A DNA stretch of 41,713 nt from Candidatus Kaiserbacteria bacterium (GCA_016867375.1 VGJQ01000007.1:1-41713), one strand, 5' to 3'; numbered from the stretch's first letter, positions 22,528-30,418 are shown. Translations and numbers: made by a program. Notes: generated by a model from the sequence alone, not told the origin.

Positions 22528-22546
22528 ACACAGGTCTGACCTGTGT
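22528..22546. repeat. Palindrome family, member b
   Basis: ACACAGGT, loop CTG, ACCTGTGT, 14 nt after the stop of the UPF0158-like gene. Confidence 0.6.
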
Positions 22547-22575
22547 ACTTATTATTGACTGTCGAAGACGAAGGC

Positions 22576-22618
22576 TTGTGCAAGTTGTGCAAGCCAGGCT
22601 TGCACAAGGCTTGCACAA
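22576..22618. repeat. Inverted repeat built from TTGTGCAAG units
   Basis: Each arm contains two copies of TTGTGCAAG-like sequence; the arms pair over about 20 bp with a 2-nt bulge and a 1-nt centre. Confidence 0.65.
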
Positions 22619-22889
22619 CAGCGCATATTCGCCGTCTTGAAGCGCAAAACACCGTATGAGAGACGCGCGGTGCAATCCGAGCTATCCACCAAAATTGATT
22701 AACTACTACGAGAGGTCTATACGTCTACTCCATAAAAGTCAATCATTTTATGGAATACACTCCACTTTGGTCGGAAACCGAGGCTGCCTCGCAAAGGCTG
22801 CTGGATGTGCACTGCGCACATATACGAACATTGGTCTCGCAGGTGCTTGTCGGTGAGGATTATTGAAGTCGCAATTATTGAAGCCAGAC

Positions 22890-22999
22890 TTCACTTATAC
22901 GGGTATCGCATGCGCGTCGGTGAATACCGCATGCTGTTTGATAGAAATGAGGAAATCATCGTGATTCACCACATCTCAAAACGCGCGGATGCGTATTAA
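22890..22999 (+). pseudogene. 3' fragment of a RelE-type toxin gene
   Basis: From about 22896 the sequence is nearly identical (two visible differences in about 100 bp) to the end of the intact toxin gene at 24810-25058, encoding GYRMRVGEYR and FDRNEEIIVIHHISKRADAY. The N-terminal two-thirds and an antitoxin gene are missing. It points to a recent duplication and deletion. Confidence 0.8.
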
Positions 23000-23028
23000 A
23001 ACCATCCTAAAAATATGCGGCACGCACT

Positions 23029-23066
23029 ACTTGTTTATCTATTGCTATAGCAGTAGATAAACAAGT
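23029..23066. repeat. Hairpin with 13-bp perfect stem
   Basis: ACTTGTTTATCTA and TAGATAAACAAGT around a loop that itself contains TGCTATAGCA. No gene is directly linked to it. Confidence 0.6.
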
Positions 23067-23103
23067 GGCGGTACATCAATCGCCTGTAGAGCGACAAAGA
23101 AAC

Positions 23104-23126
23104 CCGCCCGGAGACCATCCAGGCGG
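23104..23126 (-). terminator. Terminator of the 23189 gene
   Basis: On the minus strand CCGCCTGGA/TCCGGGCGG then GGTTTCTTTG. Related in sequence to the terminators at 19205-19238 and 25068-25089. Confidence 0.65.
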
Positions 23127-23188
23127 TGAAAGAGTGTGATAGTTTTGATTTTGTTGCCAAGCGGGATATCAGCCCGCTCCGTACCATG

Positions 23189-23479
23189 TCAACCAGGTGG
23201 TCGTGTAGTCCATCGTTCACTCTCTTCCTCTATGTCAGAGAGTTCTCGAATGAAATACATATTGGCCCTATAGAGACGCCCTTCGTTTCCGAACCACGCC
23301 GGCTGGTCTGCTACCCTCATAGTCCGCAGGTCGCTGAGGGCTGCTTCGAGATTGTCTCGCAGCTCACCGCAACAATCTCCGAGCCATGACGGCATGCACA
23401 GGTCGAGAACATCAGTACGATCACCGATCGCATCTGCACAAAAACCATGGCAATGCATTTTGATTGCTTGATACTTCAT
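23189..23479 (-). CDS. Hypothetical protein, 96 residues
   Basis: Not recognised. It has a perfect promoter (23543-23571), a leader of about 55 nt, the ribosome site AAGGAGGGG 8 nt before ATG 23479 and its own terminator. The product begins MKYQAIKMHCHGFCADAIGD and has several Cys/His early on, a CGELRDNLEAALSDLRTM helix and a hydrophilic tail (EEESERWTTRPPG). It is divergent from TrmB paralog 5, a possible regulator. Confidence 0.65.
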   Translation of the reverse strand: MKYQAIKMHCHGFCADAIGDRTDVLDLCMPSWLGDCCGELRDNLEAALSDLRTMRVADQPAWFGNEGRLYRANMYFIRELSDIEEESERWTTRPPG

Positions 23480-23542
23480 TGTCCTAGCCCCTCCTTCGGG
23501 CGAGCGCCAGTTGGCGCGGTTGATTTCCTATGTTCTGACAGA

Positions 23543-23571
23543 AGTATACACGACGCATTTTATTTTGTCAA
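23543..23571 (-). promoter_or_regulatory. Consensus promoter, minus strand
   Basis: TTGACA (23571-23566), 17 nt, TATACT (23548-23543) for the gene at 23189-23479. Confidence 0.85.
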
Positions 23572-23678
23572 GTATTTTAGACGAGCAGAAAATAAAATAT
23601 GTTGACTTCAATTATTATAAGGATAATATATTTATATGTGTCGAAAATTATTTACAACTCAAGATTGAGTGAAATACC

Positions 23679-24425
23679 ATGAATAATCGCCGCATTTTGA
23701 TGAGCCTCGGCCTGTCCGGGCCGCGTGCAGACGCATATTTGACGTTGCTGGAGCAAGGGGGTGCGACAGCTACCGAACTCGCCAAAAGGATGGGTGTACA
23801 GCGTACGAGCGTATACGCGATCCTGCGGTCACTTGCCGAGGAGGGTTTCGTAGAGACCTACATACAAAAGAAACGCCAGTACTTTCGCGCGACGAAGCCG
23901 GAGCGAGTCGCCGTGCATTTTGAAGACAAACTTGCGTCGTTCCGCTCTATCATCCCGCTTCTGCAGACACTTGAGAAGGAGGACGCCCGAGCTCTTGGGC
24001 TGCGATTCGTCGAGACCGTACCCGAACTTGAGCGATTCTACCGCGACATCCTGGATGAGTACCGCGGCAGGGAATATCGCATCATCGGCAGTGCACCAGC
24101 ATGGGAGGGGCTCGACACTGAATTCTTCGTGCAGTATCGCAAAGATCGCGGCGTACGCGGGATCAAGACCCGGCTTCTTCTCACCGCAGAATCGGCAGAT
24201 ATAAATCCTCAAGACCCGACGCTTTTGCGCGAGTACCGATACTTGCCGCCGGCGCATGCATTCAAGAGCACAATTGACATATTCGACGACAAGATATTAA
24301 TTGTTTCACCCTCACTTTCCGCGCTTGCTATCGTCGTAGCCGTACCGGCCATGACCGACATTTTCTCGTCAATGTTCGAGATGTTGTGGGAATACGCAGG
24401 AGATCAGGAGCGGCATTCCCCATGA
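23679..24425 (+). CDS. TrmB-family transcriptional regulator (paralog 5)
   Basis: A protein of 248 residues: winged helix ([40 protein letters not shown]), helical connector, and a C-terminal domain with [20 protein letters not shown] and a final [20 protein letters not shown]. It is divergent from the 23189 gene. Its last codons overlap, on the other strand, the fragment of a tyrosine recombinase gene that follows. Confidence 0.85.
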   Translation: MNNRRILMSLGLSGPRADAYLTLLEQGGATATELAKRMGVQRTSVYAILRSLAEEGFVETYIQKKRQYFRATKPERVAVHFEDKLASFRSIIPLLQTLEKEDARALGLRFVETVPELERFYRDILDEYRGREYRIIGSAPAWEGLDTEFFVQYRKDRGVRGIKTRLLLTAESADINPQDPTLLREYRYLPPAHAFKSTIDIFDDKILIVSPSLSALAIVVAVPAMTDIFSSMFEMLWEYAGDQERHSP

Positions 24426-24527
24426 AAAGCCTTGTGCACTTCTTGGAGGTGTGTATTGGTGATGTGGGTAGCGGCAATTTTCGCGTGGCCAAGGAGTGCC
24501 TGGACACTGCGGAGGTCGGCGCCGTTG
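24419..24527 (-). pseudogene. 3' fragment of a tyrosine recombinase gene
   Basis: On the minus strand it encodes [18 protein letters not shown]... ending [11 protein letters not shown], matching the last 36 or so codons of the intact recombinase at 26544-27497, but with a small internal deletion where the catalytic Tyr segment (VYTHVTD) should be. The rest of the gene is missing. Confidence 0.8.
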
Positions 24528-24574
24528 ACAGCCGAAGAAAGAGAGCTATAATTGATGCATATTGATTAATATAC

Positions 24575-24817
24575 ATGCATATGATCAAAAATGTCCCTAT
24601 CTCAAAGGCTCGCGTCAATTTGGGCCAGGTCGTCAAAGACGTGCGTGAAAAGGGTGATGTGGTCGTACTGGAGAAAGACGGCATCCCCGTAGCATCGATT
24701 GTTGGCGTGGATATCGTAGAGGACTTGCGCGACGCTCTCGACTTGGCGGCGGCGCGCCTCAAGACACAGCGTGAGACACTCGTAGACTGGGACAGCATCC
24801 GCGCACAGTATGTATAA
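24575..24817 (+). CDS. Phd/YefM-family antitoxin (TA pair 4)
   Basis: A protein of 80 residues (78 if the second ATG at 24581 is used). The N-terminus MIKNVPISKARVNLGQVVKD and DVVVLEKDGIPVASIVGV are typical of Phd/YefM DNA-binding antitoxins; the tail LDLAAARLKTQRETLVDWDS would wrap the toxin. TAATAT at 24567-24572 lies 8 nt before the second ATG, which would be leaderless. It overlaps the toxin gene by 8 nt. Confidence 0.85.
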   Translation: MHMIKNVPISKARVNLGQVVKDVREKGDVVVLEKDGIPVASIVGVDIVEDLRDALDLAAARLKTQRETLVDWDSIRAQYV

Positions 24818-25058
24818 GGTGTTGTTGAAGACATCGGCCCAGAAAGAGCTGGATGCCCTACCAGCGCAAGCGAGGAAAAAAGCGGCGATGGCGATTGATG
24901 ATCTGGTGCACATGGGCATCCACGCCAAACACACCAAGAAACTACAGCCGCCAATCGACGGGTATCGCATGCGTGTCGGTGAATACCGCATACTGTTTGA
25001 TAGAAATGAGGAAATCATCGTGATTCACCACATCTCAAAACGCGCGGATGCGTATTAA
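24810..25058 (+). CDS. RelE-family toxin (TA pair 4)
   Basis: A protein of 82 residues: MYKVLLKTSAQKELDALPAQ at the start, a helix pair, KKLQPPIDGYRMRVGEYRIL and FDRNEEIIVIHHISKRADAY at the end. The GYRxRxGxYR core and terminal R-x-D-AY are standard for RelE toxins, which cleave mRNA at the ribosomal A site. About 100 bp of its 3' end is duplicated at 22896-22999. Confidence 0.9.
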   Translation: MYKVLLKTSAQKELDALPAQARKKAAMAIDDLVHMGIHAKHTKKLQPPIDGYRMRVGEYRILFDRNEEIIVIHHISKRADAY

Positions 25059-25067
25059 ACAAGAACC

Positions 25068-25089
25068 GCCCGGAGAAACCACTCCGGGC
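25068..25089 (-). terminator. Terminator of the 25103 gene
   Basis: GCCCGGAG/CTCCGGGC with loop AAACCA; minus-strand tail CGGTTCTTGTTT. Confidence 0.75.
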
Positions 25090-25102
25090 TGTGAAAGGTG
25101 GT

Positions 25103-25390
25103 TTATAGTCGTTTCATAGTCACCTTACATTGAAACGCCGTTCTTCCGCCGGCGCTCAGTATTTCCCATGGCTTTGCATGGGTCTCGAAGCCAAGAATCT
25201 CTGACGTGGGAGTATAATCCGAGAGGAGCACATATATCTCCTCTTCGTAGATTGGACACCCTTCCCCATGGAGACGAATGTCAATCCAGGTGATTTCATA
25301 CACATCACCTCGTTTTACTCGATTTGCGATCCTATTCCTCGCGTGCGTCGGATTCACTTCGAGTAGGCTTTGTCGCTTGAACTTCTTCAT
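25103..25390 (-). CDS. Hypothetical protein, 95 residues
   Basis: Not recognised. AGGAG lies 8 nt before ATG 25390. The product starts with a basic segment (MKKFKRQSLLEVNPTHARNR), then strand-like stretches (YEITWIDIRLHGEGCPIYEE, EIYVLLSDYTPTSEIL) and a basic end (CKVTMKRL). It is probably soluble. It may share a transcript with the tiny membrane protein gene upstream (25445-25582), though a strong hairpin (25418-25440) lies between them. Confidence 0.6.
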   Translation of the reverse strand: MKKFKRQSLLEVNPTHARNRIANRVKRGDVYEITWIDIRLHGEGCPIYEEEIYVLLSDYTPTSEILGFETHAKPWEILSAGGRTAFQCKVTMKRL

Positions 25391-25417
25391 GTCGCCAACT
25401 CCTATGCTGGTATTACC

Positions 25418-25440
25418 AGGGGGAGGATCATCCTCCCCCT
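25418..25440. terminator. Strong hairpin between two small minus-strand genes
   Basis: AGGGGGAGGA, loop TCA, TCCTCCCCCT: a 10-bp stem without a clear U-tract. It may terminate, attenuate or stabilise the mRNA. Confidence 0.6.
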
Positions 25441-25444
25441 TGAT

Positions 25445-25582
25445 TCACCGCGTCCACACCGACCTGATTTTGGCAGGCGCTTTGTGCTCAATTCCTCTGT
25501 TTCCTTCCGTCACGCTGAGTAAGACGACGCAAATGAGAGCCCCGATGAGCGCCCAGTACACAGTCAAAGCAAAGTTACGCAT
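25445..25582 (-). CDS. Tiny single-pass membrane protein, 45 residues
   Basis: ATG 25582 follows GAGGAGGTAGAT, an ideal ribosome site, giving MRNFALTVYWALIGALICVV and then LLSVTEGN plus a basic tail (HKAPAKIRSVWTR). One hydrophobic helix (about residues 4-24) predicts an inner-membrane micro-protein. A promoter TTGTAC-N18-TATCAT lies at 25610-25639. The function is unknown. Confidence 0.65.
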   Translation of the reverse strand: MRNFALTVYWALIGALICVVLLSVTEGNRGIEHKAPAKIRSVWTR

Positions 25583-25609
25583 ATCTACCTCCTCTCTAAT
25601 TCTGTCGGA

Positions 25610-25639
25610 ATGATACATGTATATATGTTTATTGTACAA
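25610..25639 (-). promoter_or_regulatory. Promoter of the tiny membrane protein gene
   Basis: On the minus strand TTGTAC (25639-25634), 18 nt, TATCAT (25615-25610). Confidence 0.55.
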
Positions 25640-25703
25640 AAAAGCTTTGTTTTATATCATAAAGTACACTTGTATTTTACTTTTGGTATGCTATCATGGC
25701 CAT

Positions 25704-26540
25704 ATGAGCTTACTGAGCCCCAGGACGCTTGATGAGCACATAATCTTGCGTCTAAAAGATGGTGGCATGAGCACGACCGATCTCTTGCACCAATTGCAGG
25801 CAAGCGCACCCATCACAAAACAGGGATTTTATGCCGCACTGCGCCGACTCAAGGCAGAGGATAGTATCGTCGTGCATAGGAAAGTCGCTGCGATCAATAC
25901 GACATGGCTGCAAAAGAGTCGCGATCTCGTCTCGCACATGAGCCAAGCATACGCACAGGGCGGGGATGTGGCCGACGTCCTTGCGCTTGCCGACAAGGAA
26001 AGTATCTCTTATTCATTCAACACGATTCAACAACTCGATGCATTCTGGGGGCATGCGCAAAATATCGTCATCCGCGCCACGCCGGTGCACGAGCCGGTGT
26101 ACACCTATGATCCGCATTATTGGCTTTGGCTTGGGCGCAAAGAGACGGAGCGGGCGCTCGTGGATGAGGTTACTTCGCTTGGTAAGCAGTTCCTGATGAC
26201 AGTGGGCGGCAATACACCGCTCGATAAGATGATCCGTACAGAGTTCAACACTGATTTGAGGCAATACCATATCGAACGCTTGTTCGACGACGATACATAC
26301 TATGTCGTTGTGATAGGCGACTATATATTTGAGTCCCATTTCAACGCCACTCTTTCACGGGCGATCGAAAGTATTTACCAAAAGTACCCAAAACTCACCG
26401 ACGAAGCTGTCGAGGAATTAGAACAAATACCGAGAGTGCGCGTGCGCACAAAAATGAAAATCTCGCGCAACCGCACGCGCGCCCGCAAACTCAAGGCAAA
26501 GCTGAGTAAGCATTTCTTTGTAAAGCGAAGTGTCCTGTAG
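25704..26540 (+). CDS. Winged-helix protein of unknown role
   Basis: A protein of 278 residues from ATG 25704 (MSLLSPRTLDEHIILRLKDG). Residues 1-75 look like a winged helix (STTDLLHQLQASAPITKQGF, then YAALRRLKAEDSIVVHRKVA). The middle domain has YDPHYWLWLGRKETERALVD and a YYVVVIGDYIFESHFNATLS segment, and the C-terminus is strongly basic (RTKMKISRNRTRARKLKAKL). It is not a standard TrmB protein. A transcription factor or a DNA-binding partner of the convergent recombinase (4 nt away) is possible. TATGCT lies 14 nt before the start. Confidence 0.65.
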   Translation: MSLLSPRTLDEHIILRLKDGGMSTTDLLHQLQASAPITKQGFYAALRRLKAEDSIVVHRKVAAINTTWLQKSRDLVSHMSQAYAQGGDVADVLALADKESISYSFNTIQQLDAFWGHAQNIVIRATPVHEPVYTYDPHYWLWLGRKETERALVDEVTSLGKQFLMTVGGNTPLDKMIRTEFNTDLRQYHIERLFDDDTYYVVVIGDYIFESHFNATLSRAIESIYQKYPKLTDEAVEELEQIPRVRVRTKMKISRNRTRARKLKAKLSKHFFVKRSVL

Positions 26541-26543
26541 TCC

Positions 26544-27497
26544 TTATCCTCGCCGCTTCCCATGAAAAGCCTTGTGTACCTCTTGGAGGTGTTTGTCGGT
26601 GACGTGGGTGTAGACCTGGGTGGTGGCGATATTGGCGTGGCCGAGGAGCGCCTGTACGGAGCGCAGGTCGGCGCCGTTTTCGAGGAGGTCGGTGGCGAAG
26701 CTGTGTCGGATGACGTGCGGCGTGACTTTGCGCGTGATGCCGGCTTTGGTGGCGTAGTGTTTGACGAGGCGCTCGACGGATCGGGGGGTGATACGCGGCA
26801 GGTCTTTGGTCTTTGGTGTGCCTGCGCCGTAGCTCACGAAGAGTGCGTCGCTCATGTCGCCGCGTGCCTTGAGGTATTCTGCGATCGCTTTCTTTGCGGT
26901 AGGGGAGAGGAATACGACGCGCACCTTTTCCCCCTTACCGCGCACCGAGAATGCATCACGTGAGAGATCGATGTCTTGATTGAGGGAACAGAGTTCGGAG
27001 ACGCGTAGACCGGTGGAGAAAAAGAGCTCGAGGATGGCACGGTCGCGCAGAGAGGAGAGGGATCCGCCTCCGGCGGACATGAATGGCGCCTGCAACAAAC
27101 GAGACAATTCTTCTGCGGTTATTAAATCGAGATCGCGTCCGCCGACCTTGGCGAGCTCGATGCGCTCAGGGTTGAGCGAGGTGATGTCGCGCCGGCGGAG
27201 GAATTTGAGAAAGGCTCTCAGTGCGATGAGGTGATAATTTTGCGTATTTTTCTTCATGGTGCCCGTGGTGCCGCTGGAGCGGTTGAGATTGATGCGGAAT
27301 TCTCGGACCCTTTGCTCGGTGATGTCCTTTGGCATTAAGACCTTTCCGTCGGAGGCGGATCCGCCTCCGACGGATGCAAAAGTAAAAAATCGTGTGAGGT
27401 AGCGATCGTAATTCTCTACCGTCTTTACGCCGCGACCCTTTTCTATCTCGAGGTATTCGAGGAATTGGGTCTTGAGGTCTTTGAGCGTAGTAGCCAT
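26544..27497 (-). CDS. xerC: Tyrosine recombinase, XerC/XerD type
   Basis: A protein of 317 residues with an N-terminal SAM-like DNA-binding domain ([20 protein letters not shown]) and a catalytic domain showing TGLRVSEL (Arg I), GKGEKVR (Lys), HVIRHSFA (His-x-x-Arg), LGHANI (His/Trp position) and VYTHVTD (nucleophile Tyr). It may resolve chromosome dimers or mobilise DNA; as the window shows a second, decayed xer fragment, either role is possible. Two surface loops carry in-frame copies of a palindromic sequence (27345-27374 and 27060-27077), giving [10 protein letters not shown] and [12 protein letters not shown] 27497 gives [10 protein letters not shown]. Confidence 0.92.
   Translation of the reverse strand: MATTLKDLKTQFLEYLEIEKGRGVKTVENYDRYLTRFFTFASVGGGSASDGKVLMPKDITEQRVREFRINLNRSSGTTGTMKKNTQNYHLIALRAFLKFLRRRDITSLNPERIELAKVGGRDLDLITAEELSRLLQAPFMSAGGGSLSSLRDRAILELFFSTGLRVSELCSLNQDIDLSRDAFSVRGKGEKVRVVFLSPTAKKAIAEYLKARGDMSDALFVSYGAGTPKTKDLPRITPRSVERLVKHYATKAGITRKVTPHVIRHSFATDLLENGADLRSVQALLGHANIATTQVYTHVTDKHLQEVHKAFHGKRRG
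27060..27077. repeat. Half copy of the 30-bp palindrome, in frame in xerC
   Basis: GGATCCGCCTCCGGCGGA: 17 of 18 bases match the right half of the palindrome at 27345-27374. It encodes part of SAGGGSLSS, a loop before the [15 protein letters not shown] helix. Confidence 0.65.
27345..27374. repeat. 30-bp perfect palindrome inserted in frame in xerC
   Basis: TCCGTCGGAGGCGGA followed by its exact reverse complement, encoding most of [10 protein letters not shown] in the linker between the first helices of the recombinase. It resembles in style the in-frame palindromic elements known from Rickettsia. Confidence 0.75.
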
Positions 27498-27535
27498 GTA
27501 TGCATTGTAGCAAGATTGTGCGACGTATCGGGTGT

Positions 27536-27568
27536 CACAAGTACACAAGTCAGACTTGTGTACTTGTG
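27536..27568. repeat. Palindrome family, member c
   Basis: CACAAGTACACAAGT, loop CAG, ACTTGTGTACTTGTG: a 15-bp perfect stem between the divergent xerC and hydrolase genes. Compared with member b, the G-C pair next to AGT is A-T, so pairing is kept. Confidence 0.65.
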
Positions 27569-27573
27569 GTGTC

Positions 27574-27601
27574 TTTACACCTCCACCCGAGCATGTATTC
27601 T
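27574..27601 (+). promoter_or_regulatory. Promoter of the cell-wall hydrolase gene
   Basis: TTTACA (27574-27579), 16 nt, TATTCT (27596-27601), the same elements and spacing as the candidate small RNA promoter. Confidence 0.6.
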
Positions 27602-27641
27602 GAAGAGAGTATGAAAGAGTCACAAACAAGAGGAGGCAACA

Positions 27642-28559
27642 ATGCCGCTTTGCACATATGCATGTGCGCGGCGTATTGCCTCGCTCATGCTGATACTCGC
27701 GATTACCCTTGCATGGAGTACGGACGCGTTTGCTCGTAAGCGCAGGCATGGGTACCGGCATCATGGTGTCGGTCACATACAAAAACAGCACAAGCAGAAG
27801 GTTCCGCTTCCGCCATCTCGTCCTCGGCATCAGGCGGCAGGTCCGCCGATCCCTGCCTTTGATCCCACTCAAGGAAAGACTGACATTTGTTTGGCCATGA
27901 ACGCGTATTTTGAAACGAGCAAGGTGACGACAAAGGAAGCGATGTTTATGGTCGCATTTGTGAACAAGCATCGTGCCGATGAGGCGCGTGCGGATGAAAA
28001 CATGCGCCTTCCGTTCGTCGGGTCGCTCAAGGGTATCGTGAATACCGTCGAAGCGTTGCGTGATCATGCGGTGTGTCTCGCGACATACCGGGCATGGGCA
28101 TTCTCGTGGACCATGAGAAGAGTGTGCCGTTGGTGTCAAAAGTGGATTCGCTTGCAAAGCGTTCCCAATGAGGATGATCCGAAATGGCTTATGGCTCAAG
28201 AAGTCGCGCGTCTCGTGAGTTCTGGTTGGGGTCCGCAGCATATTGGGCTTGACCCGGAGCTGAGTCGAGCCACATACTATTTCAATCCAGACGAGACTCG
28301 GCGCGCGACAGCATGCAAGTATTTTTACGGACCGCTGGTGCGTCTTGTCCACGGACAGAGAATTGACAGGCATGAATTCTACGCCGTCCCAACTCCGGAA
28401 GAACAAAAACAGCTTGCCGCGGCCCATAATATGCCTCCGGATAAGATCCAGATAGGGGTCACAAAGAAGGGGCTTCCAATATGGAAATATGTGAGTCACT
28501 CATGTGATCCAGTGGACGCGTTGTCGACCACACTTCTCCGAAAAGCCTTCAATCCCTAA
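27642..28559 (+). CDS. Secreted SleB-like cell-wall hydrolase
   Basis: A protein of 305 residues. An N-terminal signal peptide (ARRIASLMLILAITLAWSTD, cleavage near AFA) is followed by a His/Lys-rich linker (KRRHGYRHHGVGHIQKQHKQ) and a domain resembling SleB/Hydrolase_2 lytic enzymes: ICLAMNAYFETSKVTTKEAM (the Glu in YFE is the usual catalytic residue), an insert, and ATYYFNPDETRRA near the end. It probably cuts peptidoglycan. GAGGAGG precedes the ATG by 5 nt, with a promoter at 27574-27601. The match is partial, so the family call is moderate. Confidence 0.65.
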   Translation: MPLCTYACARRIASLMLILAITLAWSTDAFARKRRHGYRHHGVGHIQKQHKQKVPLPPSRPRHQAAGPPIPAFDPTQGKTDICLAMNAYFETSKVTTKEAMFMVAFVNKHRADEARADENMRLPFVGSLKGIVNTVEALRDHAVCLATYRAWAFSWTMRRVCRWCQKWIRLQSVPNEDDPKWLMAQEVARLVSSGWGPQHIGLDPELSRATYYFNPDETRRATACKYFYGPLVRLVHGQRIDRHEFYAVPTPEEQKQLAAAHNMPPDKIQIGVTKKGLPIWKYVSHSCDPVDALSTTLLRKAFNP

Positions 28560-28576
28560 CAGGGTTGAGGGCTTTT
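28543..28576. terminator. Terminator between the hydrolase gene and rarA
   Basis: AAGCC.TCAA.CCCT / AGGG.TTGA.GGCTTTT around a short loop, at the meeting point of the convergent genes. Confidence 0.75.
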
Positions 28577-29723
28577 ACTTCAGGTATTTGCGTTTTTTGA
28601 GTTTTTCGGGAAGATAGCCCTTTTCGTGCTCGAAGCCGGCTTCCCATTTTTGGCCCTTACCATACCCAAGCTCTTTCATGAGTTTCGTCGGGGCGTTGCG
28701 CAGGTGCAGCGGGATGGGGAGTGCTCCATGCTTTTTCACATCGTCGAGCGCGGCAAACACCGCGTCGTATGCGCGGCGGTCTTTCTTGCACTGCGATAAA
28801 TAGGCAACGCCGTGCGCCAGGTTGATGGTCGCTTCGGGGTAGCCGATGGAGCGGACAGCTTCAAAGACGGCGTTGGCGACCACGAGCGCGGTAGGCTGTG
28901 CCAGGCCAATGTCTTCACTGGCAAACACCACCATGCGCCGTGCGATGAACTTGGGGTCTTCGCCCGCCTCGACCATGCGCGCGAGGTAGTAGATTGCGGC
29001 ATCGGGTTGATTCGCGCGCATACTCTTAATGAACGCACTGATGGTATTGAAGTGCTCATCGCCCTTTTTGTCGTAGCGAATGTGTTGCGACTGCACGGCC
29101 TCTTTGAGCGTATCGACGGTGAGGCTGCCGTACAGTTTGTGTGCGGTCTCGAGCACGGTGAGTGCCTGGCGGGCGTCGCCCTGCGCTATGGCAATGAGCC
29201 ATTCTTTTGCGCTTTTTGGCATCTTTATCTTCGTGCGGGCGATGATTTTTTCCATATCTGTCGGCACATGTTCATTTAGGACAAACACCCGACAGCGCGA
29301 CAAGAGAGGGCTGATCACCTCGAAGCTCGGGTTTTCGGTCGTAGCGCCGATCAAAGTGATGTCGCCTCGTTCGACGAAGGGGAGGAGAAAATCTTGCTGT
29401 GCCTTATTAAAACGGTGAATCTCGTCGATAAAGAGGATTTTTGGTCTGCCAAATTGCAGACTTCCCTTGGCGCCGAGCACTTTGCGGATATCGTCTTTTC
29501 CCGCTTCGACAGCCGAAAGCTCGTAAAAATCGGCTTCCAGTGCGTGTGCGTAGATGCGCGCGAGCGTCGTCTTGCCGCTGCCGGGTGGGCCCCAGAGGAT
29601 GAAAGAGAAGAGCTCCTGTTTCTCTATCGCGACGCGCAGCGGCTTCCCAGGACCCGTCAGGTGTTCTTGGCCGACGAAATCATCGATTTTTGAAGGCCTC
29701 ATCCGAGAGGCGAGGGGTTCCAT
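28575..29723 (-). CDS. rarA: Replication-associated recombination protein A (RarA/MgsA)
   Basis: AAA+ ATPase of the clamp-loader clade that acts at stalled replication forks. The protein has 382 residues: [20 protein letters not shown] at the start, Walker [10 protein letters not shown], Walker [11 protein letters not shown], sensor 1 [11 protein letters not shown], arginine finger SPLLSRCRV and the C-terminal tetramerisation domain ([20 protein letters not shown]). ATG 29723 lies 6 nt after a minus-strand TATACT (29735-29730), so it is leaderless; the 30-codon extension upstream is rejected. Confidence 0.93.
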   Translation of the reverse strand: MEPLASRMRPSKIDDFVGQEHLTGPGKPLRVAIEKQELFSFILWGPPGSGKTTLARIYAHALEADFYELSAVEAGKDDIRKVLGAKGSLQFGRPKILFIDEIHRFNKAQQDFLLPFVERGDITLIGATTENPSFEVISPLLSRCRVFVLNEHVPTDMEKIIARTKIKMPKSAKEWLIAIAQGDARQALTVLETAHKLYGSLTVDTLKEAVQSQHIRYDKKGDEHFNTISAFIKSMRANQPDAAIYYLARMVEAGEDPKFIARRMVVFASEDIGLAQPTALVVANAVFEAVRSIGYPEATINLAHGVAYLSQCKKDRRAYDAVFAALDDVKKHGALPIPLHLRNAPTKLMKELGYGKGQKWEAGFEHEKGYLPEKLKKRKYLK

Positions 29724-29729
29724 CGGTGC

Positions 29730-29735
29730 AGTATA
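29730..29735 (-). promoter_or_regulatory. -10 box of leaderless rarA
   Basis: TATACT on the minus strand, 6 nt (GCACCG) before the ATG. Confidence 0.6.
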
Positions 29736-29836
29736 GCGCTCCTTAGATGAATGGGCACGGAGACTTTTTGGTACGTCCGAGGTTGTCCACAGTCGCAAAG
29801 CTTGCGTTTGCATGATACGCGAGTATTCTTATCCCT

Positions 29837-30343
29837 ATGAATACTAAAACTATTGTCATCTGGGCGATCCTTATCATTATCGTGCTTGCAGGTCTTTACT
29901 TCATCTTTAATGGTCGTATGGCCAATACCGCACAGCCGGTGACTGATCCAAACGCGACCACTCCTGCGCAGGCCGAGACACAGGTCCAGGCGCAGGATGT
30001 CACGGTGGGTACTGGTACGCAGGCCAATCCTGGCGATACGGTCTCCGTCCTCTATATCGGTAAGCTTCCGGATGGTACCGTGTTTGATAGCTCCGAAGCA
30101 CATGGCAACCAACCTCTTACCTTCACTCTTGGTGCTGAGGGCCTCATCCCGGGCTTCCAGATCGGTGTCAATGGTATGAAAGAAGGCGGCGAGCGCCTGA
30201 TGGCGATTCCTCCGAGTCTTGGCTATGGTGCGCAGGATGTAAAGGATGCTGATGGTAAAGTAGTCATCCCTGCCAACTCCACAATCGTCTTCGACGTGAA
30301 GCTGGTGAAGGTCACTCCTGCTGCTCCAGCGACCGCACAATAA
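29837..30343 (+). CDS. Membrane-anchored FKBP-type peptidyl-prolyl isomerase
   Basis: Catalyses cis-trans isomerisation of prolyl bonds, here outside the membrane. The protein has 168 residues: N-terminal anchor (IVIWAILIIIVLAGLYFIF), a Thr/Ala/Gln-rich linker, and an FKBP domain with NPGDTVSVLYIGKLPDGTVF DS, LIPGFQIGVNGMKEGGERLM, IPPSLGYGAQ and IPANSTIVFDVKLVKV. TATTCT (29824-29829) is 7 nt before the ATG, so the mRNA is leaderless. Confidence 0.93.
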   Translation: MNTKTIVIWAILIIIVLAGLYFIFNGRMANTAQPVTDPNATTPAQAETQVQAQDVTVGTGTQANPGDTVSVLYIGKLPDGTVFDSSEAHGNQPLTFTLGAEGLIPGFQIGVNGMKEGGERLMAIPPSLGYGAQDVKDADGKVVIPANSTIVFDVKLVKVTPAAPATAQ

Positions 30344-30360
30344 GAAAAAAGAGCATATAT

Positions 30361-30401
30361 TAAGCCAAGATTTTGCAATGTCCTTGCAAAATCTTGGCTT
30401 A
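30361..30401. promoter_or_regulatory. 18-bp perfect hairpin upstream of rpsO
   Basis: TAAGCCAAGATTTTGCAA, loop TGTCC, then the exact reverse complement, ending 17 nt before the rpsO ATG and 17 nt after the FKBP stop. No U-tract follows. It could end the FKBP mRNA or act as a binding site for S15, which controls its own synthesis through leader structures in several bacteria. Confidence 0.6.
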
Positions 30402-30418
30402 TGTGCTACCATATCAAT

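Larger units (their letters stand above)
22515..23188. other. Gene-free stretch of repeats and a relE remnant
   Basis: Contains the palindrome at 22528-22546, a large inverted repeat at 22576-22618, a 9-bp hairpin TCCATAAAA/TTTTATGGA (about 22730-22756), a TGTGC.CT.CGCACATATACG motif (about 22806) also present at about 19024, the relE remnant, a 13-bp-stem hairpin at 23029-23066, and a terminator at 23104-23126. Confidence 0.6.

Noticed and set aside
18253-27500. Integron-like cassette array (small genes with hairpins beside a tyrosine recombinase)
   Set aside because: Genes face both ways, have their own promoters, and the hairpins between them do not share attC-like ends; the recombinase looks like XerC/D without an integron-specific insertion.
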